Part shown: positions 6,109-6,190 of the stretch, in pieces
How the letters are laid out: each line of letters begins with the position of its first letter
Position numbering within the stretch: position 1 is the first letter of the stretch
Assembly: GCA_947440895.1 (NCBI GenBank)
Contig: CANETO010000131.1
Location: forward strand, 1-6,190
DNA from: Planctomycetaceae bacterium
Lineage (GTDB): Bacteria > Planctomycetota > Planctomycetia > Pirellulales > UBA1268
Direction: 5' to 3'
DNA length: 6,190 nt
The notes under the pieces: generated by a model
Seen by the model: the letters and a program-made list of their open reading frames with translations, nothing else
What the model was told of the DNA's origin: nothing
Database searches by the model: none
Program-made: the position numbers and the translations under genes

Positions 6109-6190
6109 ATGGCCACCGCCGACGCCTTTCGTTCGAGCATCACACGGCCGGTCGGCCTCCGCCGCCGCGGCGATCTCGTCACCAATCGGC
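6109..6190 (+). CDS. N-terminus of a probable PqqD-like/M50-type membrane protein (3' truncated)
   Basis: An ATG at 6109 opens a frame that runs to the window edge without a stop, giving 27 residues. The stretch SSITRPVGLRRRGDLVTNR resembles the N-terminal signature 'RPLgLRmRpDLvv.pq' that I remember from planctomycete proteins annotated as putative peptide zinc metalloproteases or M50-family proteins. Those proteins carry a PqqD-like N-terminal domain followed by multiple membrane segments, and they are commonly encoded beside GAF-HlyD and HlyD adaptors. If so, it is the membrane partner of the two adaptors and may bind or process a peptide. No clear ribosome binding site is visible before the start. 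The catalytic HExxH motif would lie outside the window, so enzymatic activity cannot be judged. The call rests on a very short match plus context. Confidence 0.55.
   Translation, partial: MATADAFRSSITRPVGLRRRGDLVTNR

Overview
The window is GC-rich with strong G/C bias at third codon positions, and every gene I can support lies on the + strand. The gene content points to a planctomycete, probably of the Pirellula/Rhodopirellula type. This rests on protein architecture and on memory of that group, not on a database search. The main clues are a GAF domain fused to a HlyD-type adaptor, a second secreted adaptor next to it, and the start of what looks like the PqqD-like/M50-type membrane protein that accompanies such adaptors in planctomycetes.

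Left part (1-2263): a translationally coupled cluster made of the C-terminal end of an unrecognised protein, an ABC ATPase (324-1145) and an ABC-2 type permease (1142-2263). Both junctions are 4-base ATGA stop/start overlaps, and each start has a GGAG 7-8 bases upstream. Together the ATPase and permease form a simple ABC-2 exporter. Its substrate cannot be read from the sequence.

Middle and right part (2430-6190): after a 166-base gap come a small DUF3467-like protein (2430-2747), a 697-residue membrane-anchored protein with cytoplasmic GAF-type sensing and a periplasmic HlyD-like adaptor (2839-4932), a 323-residue exported HlyD-like adaptor (4942-5913), and the first 27 codons of a further gene (from 6109). 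The two adaptor genes are 9 bases apart and surely co-transcribed. A 195-base gap holding an imperfect long-range hairpin and several short repeats separates them from the truncated gene.

Working model (inference): the second cluster encodes an envelope-spanning assembly without a classical RND or MFS pump in view. A cytosolic sensor domain, a single membrane crossing and a periplasmic coiled-coil/lipoyl/barrel adaptor sit in one chain. A second soluble or outer adaptor is encoded beside it, and the downstream multi-domain membrane protein is the likely partner. I see no tRNA, rRNA, CRISPR array, insertion sequence or convincing intrinsic terminator.
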